Origin: an uncultured Gallionellaceae bacterium
Lineage (GTDB): Bacteria > Pseudomonadota > Gammaproteobacteria > Burkholderiales > Sulfuricellaceae
Reading direction: 5' to 3'
Length of the DNA: 6,183 bases
NCBI GenBank assembly: GCA_937873435.1
Contig: CALMWM010000493.1
Coordinates: 1 to 6,183 of the forward strand
Shown: positions 5,726 through 6,183 of the stretch, piece by piece
Layout of the letters: the number at the start of each line of letters is the position of its first letter
Position numbering within the stretch: the first letter of the stretch is position 1
Notes under the pieces: model-generated
What the model saw: only the letters and a program-made list of their open reading frames with translations
Database searches by the model: none
Told to the model about the DNA's origin: nothing
Program-made: the position numbers and the translations under genes

Positions 5726-6183
5726 ATGAAACAAGCCATCGTGATGGCAGCGGCAGCAACTTTGTTGGCCGCGTCGGGAGTGTACGCCAACGAAGCAGCA
5801 GCGCTGGCAGCAGCCAAAGCCGATCCGGCAAAAGCGCAACAAATTGTCAGCACTATCTGCGTCGGCTGTCACGGCGTTGACGGCAACAGCCCGTTGCCGG
5901 TCAATCCGCGTTTGTCTGGCCAGCATGCTGCTTACATCACCAAGCAATTGCAGAATTTCAAGGCTGGCGAGCGCCAAAATCCGATCATGATGGGTATGGT
6001 AGCGGCACTGTCGCCCGAGGACATGAAAAACCTCGGCGCCTACTTCAGCGGCCAGAAGCCTGCCCCGGTGGATGCCGTCCAGAATAAGGAGCTGGCTGCC
6101 AAGGGTGAGAAAATTTACCGCGGCGGTATTATGGCTACCGGTATTCCTGCATCAGTACTAATGTATTTTTGCTTTAAAGCTTC
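5726..6183 (+). CDS. Cytochrome c4-like dihaem protein, 3' incomplete and apparently disrupted
   Basis: Secreted c-type cytochrome, expected to carry electrons in the periplasm towards terminal oxidases. A signal peptide (residues 1-21, cleavage after VYA) precedes the first haem domain: CVGCH (Cys45, Cys48, His49), PRLSGQHAAYI (61-71) and the axial-methionine region NPIMMGMVAALS (85-96), all typical of cytochrome c4. A second domain begins at about 122 with GEKIYRGG (127-134) and ATGIPA (137-142). In the family the second CXXCH follows directly, but here the frame reads SVLMYFCFKA in AT-rich DNA up to the window edge. The second haem site is therefore absent from what is visible. The Shine-Dalgarno GAGGAG decides the start. 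The gene is divergent from engB, an arrangement also known from Pseudomonas, where cytochrome c4 lies beside yihA. Identity of the first 142 residues is secure; whether the gene is truly interrupted is open. Confidence 0.88.
   Translation, partial: MKQAIVMAAAATLLAASGVYANEAAALAAAKADPAKAQQIVSTICVGCHGVDGNSPLPVNPRLSGQHAAYITKQLQNFKAGERQNPIMMGMVAALSPEDMKNLGAYFSGQKPAPVDAVQNKELAAKGEKIYRGGIMATGIPASVLMYFCFKA
6152..6183. other. AT-rich foreign-looking tail interrupting the cytochrome
   Basis: From about 6152 the sequence stops resembling cytochrome c4 and falls to 9 G/C in 32 bases. It contains the perfect palindromes AGTACT (6154-6159) and GCTTTAAAGC (6171-6180), and an AAGCTT (HindIII) site at 6177-6182. 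It may be the edge of an inserted element, a chimeric assembly end or a cloning junction; 32 bases are too few to decide. Confidence 0.5.

Noticed and set aside
5628..5831. N-terminal extension of engB to a 269-residue protein
   Set aside because: The extra 68 residues are antisense to the cytochrome signal peptide, do not resemble EngB, and the internal ATG at 5627 gives the exact family N-terminus and length.

Overview
The window reads as chromosomal DNA of a Gram-negative proteobacterium, most likely a betaproteobacterium. This is inferred from the moderately GC-rich coding DNA, the PBP1A sequence style (segment 'YPNLPSL' followed by 'DYRPKVPLRVYT'), a YcgR-type PilZ protein, an aspartate-type HemB, and an engB gene divergent from a cytochrome c4-like gene. 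No plasmid, phage or CRISPR hallmark is visible. Five genes are ordinary housekeeping or signalling genes. The exception in novelty is the 239-base gap between hemB and engB.

Left part, + strand: a penicillin-binding protein 1A gene (1-2277, 5' end cut by the window) overlaps by 4 bases a conserved hypothetical gene (2274-2885). That gene has a nucleotidyltransferase-like motif whose two metal-binding acidic positions are both Asn. After a 67-base gap with a good sigma70-like promoter comes a PilZ/YcgR c-di-GMP receptor (2953-3726). It faces hemB (3778-4782, - strand), with a GC-rich hairpin between the two stops.

Middle, 4783-5021: hemB has a perfect TATAAT box on the - strand. On the + strand lie an exact extracytoplasmic-stress (sigmaE/AlgU-type) promoter, GAACTT-N16-TCTGA, then four perfect-stem hairpins one after another, the last being a textbook intrinsic terminator. 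Three of the four loops are made of C and U only or nearly so, and two carry anti-Shine-Dalgarno sequence. I read this as a previously unannotated small regulatory RNA of about 106 nt (4912-5017). It ends four bases from the convergent engB stop codon. This matches the genomic place of Spot 42 (beside yihA/engB in Escherichia coli) and of the envelope-stress sRNA ErsA in Pseudomonas aeruginosa, so it may be a functional counterpart with polA replaced by hemB on the far side.

Right part: engB (5022-5627, - strand; ribosome-assembly GTPase) is divergent from a secreted cytochrome c4-like gene (5726 to the window end). The cytochrome reads normally through its first haem site. Exactly where the second CXXCH should come, it turns into an AT-rich, unrelated tail (about 6152-6183), which points to an insertion boundary or an assembly join.

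Taken together the neighbourhood holds cell-wall synthesis, c-di-GMP signalling, haem synthesis, ribosome assembly and c-type cytochrome genes. An envelope-stress sRNA placed among them could link surface stress to translation of membrane and respiratory genes, but its targets cannot be read from this window.
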